Positions 7,567 to 15,147 of a stretch of DNA of 64,000 nucleotides are shown here, piece by piece. The DNA is taken from contig JADJRO010000001.1 of the NCBI GenBank assembly GCA_016712145.1, forward strand, positions 2,046,501 to 2,110,500, written 5' to 3'. How positions within the stretch are numbered: the first letter of the stretch is position 1; every line of letters begins with the position of its first letter. Below the pieces are notes generated by a model, which saw only the letters and a list, made by a program, of their open reading frames with translations, was not told the DNA's origin and did no database searches. This DNA is from Saprospiraceae bacterium (GTDB lineage: Bacteria; Bacteroidota; Bacteroidia; Chitinophagales; Saprospiraceae). Made by a program: the position numbers and the translations under genes.

Positions 7567-9123
7567 TTAACCTTTCAATCGGATTTCTTCATCCGGGCCA
7601 TCGTAAAATTTAAATGCAATCATTGGCAGATCCTGATTTTCCATAATTTTAATGTTCTTGTAGTATTTAAAATACCATTTCATTCTATAATTCCAAAATC
7701 CGCGTTTCAAAAAAGCTGCAACATAGGGATGGACTTCCAATACCAATTGCTTGGTGGGTCTGGTACTTAAAATGAAATGCAGATCTTTTTCAATGGTATC
7801 AACTACAAAAATGGATGCATTGACCTTGCCGGATCCTCCGCAAGACGGACACGTCTCTGAAGTATCCAGTTTTAATTCCTGGCGTTCCCGTTGCCGGGTA
7901 ATTTGCATTAAACCAAATTTACTTAATGGTAAAATGGTATGTTGGGATCGATCGGATTCCATGCATTTCCGCATGGCATTGTAAAGTTCACTTTTGTTTT
8001 CATTGCTTTTCATGTCAATAAAGTCAATGACAATCAAGCCACCAATATCGCGTAATCGCAATTGACGTGCAATCTCTTCTGCGGCTTCCATGTTTACCTG
8101 GATCGCAGCGGTTTCCTGATCTAAGCGCTGTGATTTTGGACCGCTGTTGACGTCAATGACGTGCATGGCTTCTGTGTGCTCGATGACAATGTATGCTCCG
8201 CTGCTCAAGGTTGCTGTTGTACCAAAAGCTGCTTTAATCTGCCGTTTGATTCCGTAGTGATCAAAAATTGGCTTACTGCCTTTATATAACTGTACAATGT
8301 CTGATTTTTCAGGCAAGTTATTTTCCAGATAAATTTTTATTCCTTCATAAATATCCCGATCGTTGACTACAATTTTGGTAAAACTGGTGTTGAGTAAATC
8401 CCGAATGATGCTGGTGGCTTTATCCAACTCGCTTAATAATTTCATGGGAGCTTTGGCATGCAACAATTGTCCATGAAGTGTTTTCCATTTTTCGCAAAGC
8501 ATGTTAATTTCTTCATGCATTTCTGCTACTTTTTTACCTTCCGCAGCTGTACGGACCACCACCCCAAAGTTTTTAGGACGAATGGACTCTATGACATGAA
8601 ATAAGCGATTTCGCTCATCCGGATTGGCAATTTTCTTAGAAATTGCAATGGAATTATTGAAGGGAGTCAAAACCAAAAACCTTCCCGGAATGGTAATCTC
8701 GCAAGTAAGTCGGTGTCCTTTGGTTGAGATAGGCTCTTTCAAAATTTGAACCAACATGTTGACACGCTTGTCAGTAATTTGGGAAACCTTTCCGTTTTTT
8801 TGAATTTCCGGTTGCAGTTCAAAACTGTCGAGAAGGTTTGCAGTATATTTTCCATCTACTGCATCCTTGGTATAATTGACCACTGAATTGAACAGAGGTC
8901 CCATATCGGTGTAATGTAAAAACGATTCTTTCTTATGGCCAATATCAACAAATGCCGCGTTGAGGCCAGGCATAAGCTTTTTAATCTGCCCAAGGAAGAT
9001 ATCCCCAACATTGTATTGGGTATTGGACTTCTGTTTATGAAGTTCAACTAGTTTTTTGTCTTCAACCAGCGCAATTTCTACCGATCCCTGTTGGGCGGAG
9101 ATAATTAATTCTTTTTCCATCAT
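7567..9123 (-). CDS. rng: Ribonuclease G/E family endoribonuclease
   Basis: 518 aa, RNase G size without the long RNase E scaffold tail. An N-terminal S1 domain (VGDIFLGQIKKLMPGLNAAFVDIG) is followed by the 5'-sensor/RNase H-like core. The DNase-I-like subdomain has HVIDVNSG with Asp324 and IVIDFIDM with Asp367, spaced 43 apart exactly like the Mg-binding Asp303/Asp346 of E. coli RNase E. The Zn-link is CPSCGGSG (Cys425, Cys428). It matures rRNA and processes mRNA in the cytoplasm. It is downstream of HU, a TPR gene and a 31-aa ribosome-type peptide gene, and preceded by a strong foldable element. Confidence 0.95.
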   Translation of the reverse strand: MMEKELIISAQQGSVEIALVEDKKLVELHKQKSNTQYNVGDIFLGQIKKLMPGLNAAFVDIGHKKESFLHYTDMGPLFNSVVNYTKDAVDGKYTANLLDSFELQPEIQKNGKVSQITDKRVNMLVQILKEPISTKGHRLTCEITIPGRFLVLTPFNNSIAISKKIANPDERNRLFHVIESIRPKNFGVVVRTAAEGKKVAEMHEEINMLCEKWKTLHGQLLHAKAPMKLLSELDKATSIIRDLLNTSFTKIVVNDRDIYEGIKIYLENNLPEKSDIVQLYKGSKPIFDHYGIKRQIKAAFGTTATLSSGAYIVIEHTEAMHVIDVNSGPKSQRLDQETAAIQVNMEAAEEIARQLRLRDIGGLIVIDFIDMKSNENKSELYNAMRKCMESDRSQHTILPLSKFGLMQITRQRERQELKLDTSETCPSCGGSGKVNASIFVVDTIEKDLHFILSTRPTKQLVLEVHPYVAAFLKRGFWNYRMKWYFKYYKNIKIMENQDLPMIAFKFYDGPDEEIRLKG

Positions 9124-9188
9124 TCTATCAATGATGCGAAACCCCGGTGGATTACAAGAGAAGAAGAGGCAAATTGGAATCCCATAAA

Positions 9189-9263
9189 TATTGCTAATCT
9201 TTTAGATCATGGCATGATCTACAAACCATGATAGAAAAATTATGAGCTAAACCATTAGCAATA
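9189..9263 (-). promoter_or_regulatory. Long interrupted hairpin in the region upstream of rng
   Basis: Outer arm TATTGCTAAT (9189-9198) pairs perfectly with ATTAGCAATA (9254-9263). After a 2/2 internal loop, TTTAG (9201-9205) pairs with CTAAA (9247-9251). ATCATGG (9206-9212) then pairs with CCATGAT (9226-9232), leaving a 14-nt bulge on one side. Inside is also a 17-bp near-palindrome, AGATCATGGCATGATCT. It sits 66 bp before the rng start codon. No U-tract follows, so a simple terminator is unlikely. A structured leader controlling rng is my inference. Confidence 0.5.
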
Positions 9264-9414
9264 AGAATAATTTTCGGTTCAAGGGTTAATAAAACAGGTA
9301 ATCTCTACAATCAAAAGATTTTACAAGAGTAAATTTTTAATTATAGGGAATGGGATTCGCAGAATCCACTACATTCTTTCTCAAGAAAATACCTAAGTCC
9401 CGCAGAGTAAAAAT

Positions 9415-9510
9415 CTACCTGTTCTTCTTCTTGTGCCTGTTCTTTCTCAATCGCTTTTTACGTTTGTGAGTAGCGATTTTATGTCTTTTTCTTTTTTTAC
9501 CGCAAGGCAT
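9415..9510 (-). CDS. 31-aa basic AURKAIP1/COX24-domain peptide
   Basis: ATG at 9508-9510, TAG at 9415-9417. The peptide begins MPCGKKRKRHKIATHKRKKR and stays almost wholly Lys/Arg/His to the end. This is the short bacterial form of the AURKAIP1/COX24 C-terminal domain found throughout Bacteroidota, related to the mitoribosomal small-subunit protein mS38. A role as an rRNA-binding small-subunit protein is likely by homology but not shown here. It starts 6 bp after the TPR gene stop and precedes rng, so it is part of the HU-TPR-peptide-rng unit. It is easily missed because of its size. Confidence 0.85.
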   Translation of the reverse strand: MPCGKKRKRHKIATHKRKKRLRKNRHKKKNR

Positions 9511-9516
9511 AATTAT

Positions 9517-10290
9517 TTATTTACAGTATATTTTATATTTATCTAATAATTCTATTTGCTTCAATTGTTGGAGTACCTCAATCATTAAGCAATTGGCCCT
9601 TGGATTTTCAGGCGTTTTTACCAATAATTTTTCCAACCTGCTTTTTGCTTTTTCAAATTGTCCGGTTTGAATTCCCAATTCCACCAATTGCAATTGAAGA
9701 GGATCATAATCAGGATATTTTCCCTCCAGATTCAACAACATTTTGATGCCTTTCATAGGTTCTTCTCCTGGAAGTTTTACATAAGCCATTGCCTGATAAA
9801 TTTGGTAAGCAGGTTCCTCTGGTTTAATAGAAATGGCTTGCTCCAAACAATGAATTGCCGACTGTTGACAAAACTGCTTGGTTTTTAAATCCGTATCACC
9901 TTCTAAACCATACAGAAATGTAGTTCCTGCAATTTGCCAGGCGGTATCAGATTTTTCTAAAACCGCTACTTTTTGAGCATAAGAACCGGCTAATGCAAAT
10001 TCATTTAAATCATACCAAAATCCTGATATTTTTTTAAGAACATTCAGTTTATCAGCTTCATTGTCAGCTTGACTTATTTGTTTATTCAATTGCTCCAATT
10101 CAGCTTTCTGATTGGTGCTCAGTTTTTGAAATACCGCTCGTTCGATATTTTCAAACCCTGTAATTTCAAGTTTACCGTCTCTGGAATTCGAAGCTTGCCG
10201 GATATCCGGCGAAACTGTGTGGAATCCAAAATAAACCAGGAGTAGCAGAACAGTAAAAACGGCTCCCAGTCTAAACGGTGTATTGATCAT
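9517..10290 (-). CDS. Membrane-anchored tetratricopeptide-repeat protein
   Basis: 257 aa. One N-terminal transmembrane segment (about 7-25, RLGAVFTVLLLLVYFGF) should leave the rest in the periplasm. The soluble part is helical, with TPR-like units such as AIHCLEQAISIKPEEPAYQIYQAMAY and EKAKSRLEKLLVKTPENPRANCLMIEVL, so it is probably a protein-protein interaction scaffold. Its start overlaps the HU stop by one base (TAATG), implying translational coupling. Partner unknown; the conserved Bacteroidota neighbourhood (HU upstream, rng downstream) may be a clue. Confidence 0.8.
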   Translation of the reverse strand: MINTPFRLGAVFTVLLLLVYFGFHTVSPDIRQASNSRDGKLEITGFENIERAVFQKLSTNQKAELEQLNKQISQADNEADKLNVLKKISGFWYDLNEFALAGSYAQKVAVLEKSDTAWQIAGTTFLYGLEGDTDLKTKQFCQQSAIHCLEQAISIKPEEPAYQIYQAMAYVKLPGEEPMKGIKMLLNLEGKYPDYDPLQLQLVELGIQTGQFEKAKSRLEKLLVKTPENPRANCLMIEVLQQLKQIELLDKYKIYCK

Positions 10291-10616
10291 TAATGATCAT
10301 CGTTTTCATCTTCTTCGTATTCATGCCCTTCCGGTTCTTTGCCCAATTTAACGTGGTCAACAAAGATTTTGGCAGGTTTGAATGACGGTATAAAATGTTC
10401 TGGAATTTCAATCGCAACATTCTTTTTAATGTGACGACCAATCTTTTTTGCTCTTTTCTTAACAACAAAAGAACCAAAACCTCTGATATAGACATTTTCT
10501 CCCTGAGCTAATGACTGTTTAACTTCTTTAAAAAACATTTCAAGTGAAACTAATACGTCCACCTTCGGAACACCTGATTTTTCAGAGATCAATGCTACCA
10601 GATCAGCTTTTCTCAT
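10290..10616 (-). CDS. HU-family DNA-binding protein with acidic tail
   Basis: 108 aa from the ATG at 10614-10616 (MRKADLVALISEKSGVPK), the conserved HU start. A longer frame to 10697 adds 27 residues unlike HU and would run through the leader. The body has GENVYIRGFGSFVVKKRAKKIGR and the DNA-intercalating arm ending ALEIPEHFIPSFKPAK-like (here AIEIPEHFIPSFKPAK). HU bends and packages DNA as a dimer. An acidic tail of about 15 residues (PEGHEYEEDENDDH) is an addition seen in several Bacteroidota homologues. A promoter with a ~90-nt leader is visible upstream. Confidence 0.93.
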   Translation of the reverse strand: MRKADLVALISEKSGVPKVDVLVSLEMFFKEVKQSLAQGENVYIRGFGSFVVKKRAKKIGRHIKKNVAIEIPEHFIPSFKPAKIFVDHVKLGKEPEGHEYEEDENDDH

Positions 10617-10715
10617 TTGCTTGATATTTAGACAGTTATGAATAATGGCTCTCAAAGAGCGTGGCAAATTTCGCAAATTTTTCGGTTTTAGAAACATTTA
10701 TCCCGTTTATTTTCA

Positions 10716-10746
10716 CAAAAATATTTTGTAACTTTTTCTATATCAA
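10716..10746 (-). promoter_or_regulatory. Promoter for the HU-TPR-peptide-rng unit
   Basis: Read on the minus strand: TTG (10744-10746), 20 bp, TATTTTTG (10716-10723), a consensus Bacteroidota promoter. Initiation near 10709 would give a leader of about 93 nt before the HU ATG at 10616, containing a small hairpin (GCTCT-CAA-AGAGC at 10648-10660). This supports the shorter HU start. Confidence 0.6.
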
Positions 10747-10807
10747 TCAGATAGCGGGTAGTTTTCCAGCAAAATGGGCTTAAATGGGGTATTTTTAAAT
10801 ATATGGC

Positions 10808-10815
10808 TACCTTTG
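10808..10815 (+). promoter_or_regulatory. -7 box of the yicC-gmk promoter
   Basis: TACCTTTG, a perfect -7 element. It lies downstream of an in-frame ATG at 10803 and 17 bp before the ATG at 10833, so transcription should begin near 10822 and exclude the first ATG. No clear -33 TTG is seen. Confidence 0.5.
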
Positions 10816-10832
10816 CCCTTCAATTTTTGCTT

Positions 10833-11707
10833 ATGTTAATGTCTATGACCGGTTTTGGAAATTCGAAAGGCCATTTACAAGGCAAAGAGATCATTATTGA
10901 AATACGCTGCGTCAATTCTAAAGTAAACGATTTTAGACTTAAAATTCCGAATAGCTACCGCCAGCATGAGCTGGATTTACGCAAAATTCTCAATGACCGG
11001 GTGATCCGGGGTAAAATGGATCTAAGCATTTCGGTAGACTCTAAAGGTGGTGAAGAGGAATTTGCCATCAACAAGAATTTGTTTCTGAATTTTTACAGTC
11101 AAATTCAAGCTCTTTCCACTCATATCGACCTGAGCCATTCGGATATTCTGAACGCCATTATGAAATTTCCCAATGTCATCATGTCACAGGATACGCTGAT
11201 CAGTAAAGAAGAGTATAACTATGTATTGGATTTGCTGTTTGAAGCCATTGAAAAACTAAATGATTTTCGATCGATCGAAGGGACTATCATTGCAAATGAC
11301 ATGGTTTTCCGAATTAAAAGCATTTTAGATCAATTAGAAGCAGTTGAAAAAGAAGATCCCAAGCGATTTGTTATCTTAAATAAAAATTGTTAAAATCACT
11401 TCGTACAAATTTTGAAGGTGAAAATATTGATATGAATCGATTTGAACAAGAATTGCTTTACTACCTCGAACGGCTGGATATCACTGAAGAAAAAGTTAGA
11501 CTCCGGCAACACTGCGAATATTTCTTAGAAGAAATTAATAAAGAGACTACACAAAAATCCAGAAAACTTAATTTTATTACACAGGAAATTGGAAGAGAAA
11601 TAAATACCTTAGGTTCAAAAGCACAATTTTCTCCAATTCAGAAATTGGTAGTCAATATGAAAGACGAACTGGAAAAAATAAAAGAACAAATGGCAAATGT
11701 TTTATGA
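10833..11707 (+). CDS. yicC: YicC-family endoribonuclease, interrupted by a frameshift
   Basis: Two adjoining frames together make one YicC. The first runs MLMSMTGFGNSKGHL... to a stop at 11391-11393. The second carries the C-terminal half from about 11387: DMNRFEQELLYYLERLDITEEKVRL, QEIGREINTLGSKAQ and KDELEKIKEQMANVL. Adding one A to the A5 run at 11382-11386 joins them as ...ILNKKLLKSLRTNFE, giving about 292 aa, the usual size. YicC proteins are endoribonucleases (YicC/RmuC-type clade) affecting stationary-phase RNA turnover. The single-base defect in a homopolymer with otherwise intact halves suggests a sequencing error more than decay. The stop overlaps the gmk ATG. Confidence 0.85.
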
Positions 11708-12291
11708 TTTCAAAATTGGCCGGTAAAATTATCATCCTGACGGCACCATCCGGTTCTGGCAAAACGACCCTTGCCAATTACTTATTAAATCAATTCGATC
11801 AATTAGTATTTTCTGTTTCTGCCACAACCCGGCCACCAAGAATCGGTGAAACTCATGGTGTTAATTACTATTTTTATTCACAACAGCAATTTCAAACTTC
11901 AATACAGCAACAGGAATTTTTAGAATTTCAGGAAGTCTATCCCGGTCAATATTATGGCACCTTATTGTCTGAACTTGAACGGATCTGGTCCTTAAATAAA
12001 ATTGCCTTGTTTGATATCGATGTAAAAGGTGCTCATGTAATAGAATCCAATTTTAAAGAAAACATTCTTTCTATTTATGTTAAAGCTTCCAGTATCGAAA
12101 CCTTGAAACAACGTCTTATTTTGAGAGGCACAGAAACAGCTGAAAGTCTGGAAAGACGTTTATTAAAAGCACAAGATGAACTTGAATACGCAAAATATTT
12201 TGATTACGTGATCTCGAATGATAAACTGGAATTAGCGCAATCATTAGTCCATGAAATTGTCTCAGACTTTGTCAAGACTTCCTTGAAATAA
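11704..12291 (+). CDS. gmk: Guanylate kinase
   Basis: 195 aa. The P-loop APSGSGKTT is at residues 14-22. SATTRPPRIGETHGVNYYF is the GMP-binding segment, and FDIDVKGA is the Walker-B-like strand. The LID region is LILRGTETAESLERRL. It phosphorylates GMP to GDP for nucleotide and ppGpp pools. ATGA overlap with the yicC stop indicates coupling; yicC-gmk is a widely conserved pair. Its 3' end overlaps the convergent methyltransferase gene by 20 bp. Confidence 0.96.
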   Translation: MISKLAGKIIILTAPSGSGKTTLANYLLNQFDQLVFSVSATTRPPRIGETHGVNYYFYSQQQFQTSIQQQEFLEFQEVYPGQYYGTLLSELERIWSLNKIALFDIDVKGAHVIESNFKENILSIYVKASSIETLKQRLILRGTETAESLERRLLKAQDELEYAKYFDYVISNDKLELAQSLVHEIVSDFVKTSLK

Positions 12292-12832
12292 GTGCAATCT
12301 TTTCTGTGCAATTTTTTTTAATCCAATTGGGTGCATTTGTAACATCCCAAACCAAGGGCAAAATGGGTAGTTTAAATAAGTAAATGGATTGAATTGTTAA
12401 ATTTTGAAAATAGGCATTTAAATCTATAGAAGCATTTGCAGGATTTCTCTTTTTAAAAAACCAGGCGGCTTCATTAAATTGACTCACAACTAAGATTTTT
12501 TTAAACTGATGTTTGTATTTATCTAGCAATTTGATTTTTTGATTGATATCAATGTGATCCAGTAATCCTAATAAAAAAATAAGATCAAATTGTAAATCCG
12601 TAGTCACCGTTTCGTCCAGAATATCAGCCTGAATAAAAAAGGAATGTCGTTGAAAATCCAATTGATCAATTCCCAAATAGGATTTCATTCGGGGGCCTTC
12701 CAGTTTATATAAAAGCATTTCACCACAAGCTAAATCGAGCACCGAGACATTTTCAACAGAAATATAATTCAAAATATGTTTGATTCTGTTTTGATAGTAT
12801 CGACGGTTTTTTAAATAAATCCTGCGGCTCAA
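12272..12832 (-). CDS. Class I SAM-dependent methyltransferase ending the polysaccharide operon
   Basis: 186 aa from a TTG start. VSVLDLACGEMLLYKL is the SAM-binding motif I, YLGIDQLDF motif II, and LIFLLGLLDHIDINQKIKLLDKYK the post-motif region of Rossmann methyltransferases. It begins 10 bp after the GT4 gene stop and is the last minus-strand gene of the sugar operon. Its position suggests it methylates a polysaccharide or lipid-linked sugar, but the sequence does not name the acceptor. No upstream in-frame ATG is available before the preceding gene ends. Confidence 0.7.
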   Translation of the reverse strand: MSRRIYLKNRRYYQNRIKHILNYISVENVSVLDLACGEMLLYKLEGPRMKSYLGIDQLDFQRHSFFIQADILDETVTTDLQFDLIFLLGLLDHIDINQKIKLLDKYKHQFKKILVVSQFNEAAWFFKKRNPANASIDLNAYFQNLTIQSIYLFKLPILPLVWDVTNAPNWIKKNCTEKIALISRKS

Positions 12833-12842
12833 TTGATTTCTT

Positions 12843-13976
12843 TTATTGTATTGCTTTCAAAAAGAATTTTGAATATGCTTCCAAAACCTTTTGATTGGAG
12901 TATAATGATTCAATTTTAAGGCGACCTGCTGCACCCATTGCTTTGTATTGCTCTGCTGTTATCTGCGATATGCGTACCATCGCATTGGAAAGCGCTTGAA
13001 TATCATTGGCGGGGACCAATAATCCCTCCACCCCATCTGTAATCAATTCAGTGTTCCCTGTTACATTCGTAGCAATAACCGGTTTACATATAGCCATTGC
13101 CTCCATTAAGGATCTGGACATCCCTTCCCGATAAGAAGGCAACACCACAAAATGAACCTGCGCTAATAAAGATGCAATCTCAGTTTGTTTTCCCAGATAT
13201 TCAAGCTTTGGAATTGAATGCAATAAATGGAGAATTTCTTCATACCCTTTCTTATAATCTGCTTCAAGCAAATCGCCTGCAACCCAAAAGCGTGCATTCA
13301 ATTGTGTCTGAGACAAAATTTGAGTTGCAAATAAAAACTCCCTGATTCCTTTGTCTGGATGAAGCCGCCCTAAATACAAAAAAATAATTTGCCCTGAATT
13401 GATATTTACTGAACCAGGTTTAAAAAAATTTAAATCAATGCCACTGCCTGGAATAATACCAGTCCTTGCAATTGGAAATAAACTCCTTTGACACCACTCA
13501 TTGCGATCTATGTGATTATGAAATAAAATATACTTGTTGCTTGCTAAGGCCCAATGATAGCATTTCTGAATTATCCTATTAACAAATGTATTCCGAATGA
13601 AGACACTGCCTAAACCGGTTAAGCTTGAAACGGTTGAAATTTTAAGCCATCTTGCTGCCAAACTCGAATATATATTCGGCTTGATCGTATGTGGTAAAAT
13701 CAAGTCGGGTTTATAATGCTCTAATATCTTAAAATATTCAAAAAACAACATCAAATCCTGAAATGGGTTGTGTGATTTAGCATTAAGGTGTTTAATTGGA
13801 ATGTATTCAACGCATTTCCAATTTTCAATAAACTTTGTATATTCATCTTCCGGTGCAATTACTAAAACCCGATAATTTTGCTCCGTTAAAAATTGAATCA
13901 GTGTTTTTCGAAAATTAAAAATATTCCAGGAAGAATTAGCAAGAACTGCTATGCATAAGCTATCATCGGTGACCAT
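12843..13976 (-). CDS. GT4 glycosyltransferase (PglA/CapM-like)
   Basis: 377 aa, GT-B fold. The acceptor half has LPHTIKPNIYSSLAARW and STVSSLTGLGSVFI, seen in undecaprenyl-diphosphosugar glycosyltransferases of the PglA/CapM group. The donor half has FLYLGRLHPDKGIREFL and the E-x7-E motif VLPSYREGMSRSLMEAMAICKPVIATNVTG. It should add one sugar to the lipid-linked repeat unit at the cytoplasmic face. It overlaps the upstream GT4 gene by 14 bp. Donor and linkage are not predictable. Confidence 0.88.
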   Translation of the reverse strand: MVTDDSLCIAVLANSSWNIFNFRKTLIQFLTEQNYRVLVIAPEDEYTKFIENWKCVEYIPIKHLNAKSHNPFQDLMLFFEYFKILEHYKPDLILPHTIKPNIYSSLAARWLKISTVSSLTGLGSVFIRNTFVNRIIQKCYHWALASNKYILFHNHIDRNEWCQRSLFPIARTGIIPGSGIDLNFFKPGSVNINSGQIIFLYLGRLHPDKGIREFLFATQILSQTQLNARFWVAGDLLEADYKKGYEEILHLLHSIPKLEYLGKQTEIASLLAQVHFVVLPSYREGMSRSLMEAMAICKPVIATNVTGNTELITDGVEGLLVPANDIQALSNAMVRISQITAEQYKAMGAAGRLKIESLYSNQKVLEAYSKFFLKAIQ

Positions 13977-15147
13977 AAAATTCGGCTAAGATGGATTCGG
14001 TCATCATATAAGTAATATATTGACGGTTGTACTTTTTAATAAATTCCATTCGAAATTTAATTGTGTACGGATGCATTTCCATGTAATCTTTAATCATAGG
14101 AAAATTGCAAGGTTCAAATATAAAAATATTCTCTTTAAGTTCCTCCTCCATAAATTTCTTAGCAACACCAGAAACACCTGCGATGATTGGTACATTTCCG
14201 CCCCCATATTCAAACAATTTAGATGGAAGCACTTTTTCAAGCGATTTATAATCATTTAAATGTAAAAATAGATAATGTGAATTGCAATAGTAATTTAACA
14301 GTTGACTGCGCTCAACCGGAGGAATTATGATTATATTATTTAAACCATATCGTTCAATTTCAGCTTCCAATTTGTGCTTGGCTGAACCATCGCCAATAAT
14401 CTGGAATGTATGACTTCCTTTTAAATAGTCTGCTAAAGGCGGGATGATCTTGTGAAGTGCTTGAGCTTCTCCTATATTTCCGGCATAGGTTACGATCATT
14501 CTTTTTGTAGATAATTCTGTATTTTGGGACCATCCATAAAAAAGATCATCAATTCCATTTGGGAAAAAACTGATTTTACCCCTATAGGTCTTTGGAATAC
14601 TGTCACGAAATCCCTCTGAGTTAATACTGATGTGTTTAGCATGCATCAAAGTTGGAATTTCAAACTTATTTCGAACAAACTTGCTGATTGCATTTGCCAA
14701 CCGTGGGTAGGGAATAAATTCAGCCAGATTTTCTGAAAACAAATCCCTTAAATCTAAATAATAAGGCGCCATGGTTTTCTTAGAAATTCTATATGCCAAA
14801 TGCGCTGTAAACAATTTAGAAGAAGAAACAAAAATCGTATGAAATTTAATTTTTCTTAAAAGTTTCCATACACCTCGCTGATAATAATAGAATGAAATCA
14901 ACTGTTTAAAAAAACGGTTATGATGTTGTGGTACATGAATCCGGTAAATTGTTAAATTTCCATGTTCCTCAACATCCGGTACTTTCTTGTCATGAGATGC
15001 ATATCGGTTCGGATGGGTACAAATAAGATGAATGTGCGTAAACTCCGTGAGACACTTTGATAGCGTTTTAGCAAGATAGGTATTACGAAAAGAGCCGGCA
15101 CTAAGATCCGGTTCATAGTAATAACTCAAATAAAGGATATGCTTCAA
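13963..15147 (-). CDS. GT4 glycosyltransferase (WbuB-like)
   Basis: 394 aa from a TTG that overlaps the preceding stop (TTGA). It opens KHILYLSYYYEPDLSAGSFRN, as in WbuB-type enzymes that transfer N-acetyl sugars such as L-FucNAc. The donor half has MIVTYAGNIGEAQALHKIIP, an IIPPVERSQLLNYY turn and KVLPSKLFEYGGGNVPIIAG. It is expected to act on undecaprenyl-diphosphate intermediates. Exact donor unknown. It lies between the heparinase-fold protein and the second GT4 with overlaps on both sides. Confidence 0.85.
   Translation of the reverse strand: MKHILYLSYYYEPDLSAGSFRNTYLAKTLSKCLTEFTHIHLICTHPNRYASHDKKVPDVEEHGNLTIYRIHVPQHHNRFFKQLISFYYYQRGVWKLLRKIKFHTIFVSSSKLFTAHLAYRISKKTMAPYYLDLRDLFSENLAEFIPYPRLANAISKFVRNKFEIPTLMHAKHISINSEGFRDSIPKTYRGKISFFPNGIDDLFYGWSQNTELSTKRMIVTYAGNIGEAQALHKIIPPLADYLKGSHTFQIIGDGSAKHKLEAEIERYGLNNIIIIPPVERSQLLNYYCNSHYLFLHLNDYKSLEKVLPSKLFEYGGGNVPIIAGVSGVAKKFMEEELKENIFIFEPCNFPMIKDYMEMHPYTIKFRMEFIKKYNRQYITYMMTESILAEFYGHR

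Noticed and set aside
10617..10697. Longer N-terminus for the HU protein
   Set aside because: The extra 27 residues are unlike HU proteins, and the family-standard MRKADLVALISEK start follows; a promoter with a leader fits the shorter start.
11381..11387. Programmed -1 frameshift site in yicC
   Set aside because: The heptamer TAAAAAT does not fit X-XXY-YYZ, no stimulatory hairpin is apparent, and YicC is not known to be recoded. A homopolymer error is simpler.
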